A stretch of DNA of 32,476 bases, from the NCBI RefSeq assembly GCF_030652775.1, contig NZ_JAUSPS010000041.1, positions 1-32,476 on the forward strand, given 5' to 3'. The stretch is from Acetobacterium sp. Lineage in GTDB: Bacteria > Bacillota > Clostridia > Eubacteriales > Eubacteriaceae. The notes under the pieces were generated by a model. It saw nothing but the letters and a program-made list of their open reading frames with translations, ran no database searches and was not told the origin of the DNA. The position numbers and the translations under genes are program-made. Shown piece after piece: positions 32,396 to 32,476 of this stretch (the stretch's first letter is position 1; each line of letters opens with the position of its first letter).

Positions 32396-32476
32396 CGTAT
32401 CTACTAGCTTTATCCATGATATAAGCTAATATTCCTACACGCTGTCCGCATTAAATCCATTTTGTTTGACCTTTTA

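Overview
The window looks like a chromosomal segment of a low-GC, anaerobic, Gram-positive bacterium of the Eubacteriales. An acetogen such as Acetobacterium is my guess from gene content and protein style, not from any search. The supporting signs are a clostridial-type 2[4Fe-4S] ferredoxin, a rubredoxin, an iron-sulfur flavoprotein, the Firmicute cluster yaaO-tmk-holB-ricT, and the yybS-gdpP-rplI-dnaB cluster. Nearly all genes lie on the minus strand; the one clear exception is a thioredoxin gene at 22357-22683.

Region 1 (1-1115) is accessory. It holds an edge-truncated protein made of three HTH-like repeats, a very short possible serine-recombinase tail, and a 3' fragment of an rlmD-type 23S rRNA methyltransferase gene. 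Region 2 (1116-10887) is one tight chemosensory operon, transcribed cheA-cheW-mcp-cheB-cheR-cheY-cheX-diguanylate cyclase. No flagellar gene is in view. The CheA ends in a receiver and the terminal output is a GGDEF enzyme with two receivers, so the logic resembles the proteobacterial Wsp pathway (chemosensing to c-di-GMP) more than flagellar chemotaxis. Region 3 starts with the intact rlmD gene (11103-12455). Its last 402 bp recur at 577-978 with about 92% identity, so the chemosensory operon sits between direct repeats of an rRNA methyltransferase 3' end, as expected for a genomic island.

Region 4 (12512-17823) holds a TetR-family regulator, a YhgE/Pip membrane protein with long heptad repeats, an iron-sulfur flavoprotein plus thioredoxin pair, a small membrane protein, and two small redox proteins: rubredoxin (53 aa) and ferredoxin (55 aa). 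Region 5 (17893-22199) is the yaaO-tmk-(DUF2007)-holB-ricT operon. Here the ornithine/lysine/arginine decarboxylase and thymidylate kinase are fused in one frame, with a Shine-Dalgarno and ATG still preserved at the junction. Region 6 (22357-22829) has a second thioredoxin, a bidirectional terminator and an 80-bp multi-arm palindromic repeat. Region 7 (22873-31840) is a housekeeping operon, yybS-gdpP-rplI-dnaB-COG2509 flavoprotein-rsmI-metG, followed at the right edge by rpsR with a terminator-like hairpin in its leader.

The most notable points are the Wsp-like chemosensory/c-di-GMP island between rlmD tails, the decarboxylase-thymidylate kinase fusion with an internal start, and the tandem-repeat protein at the left edge. 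I saw no tRNA, rRNA, CRISPR array or complete transposase.
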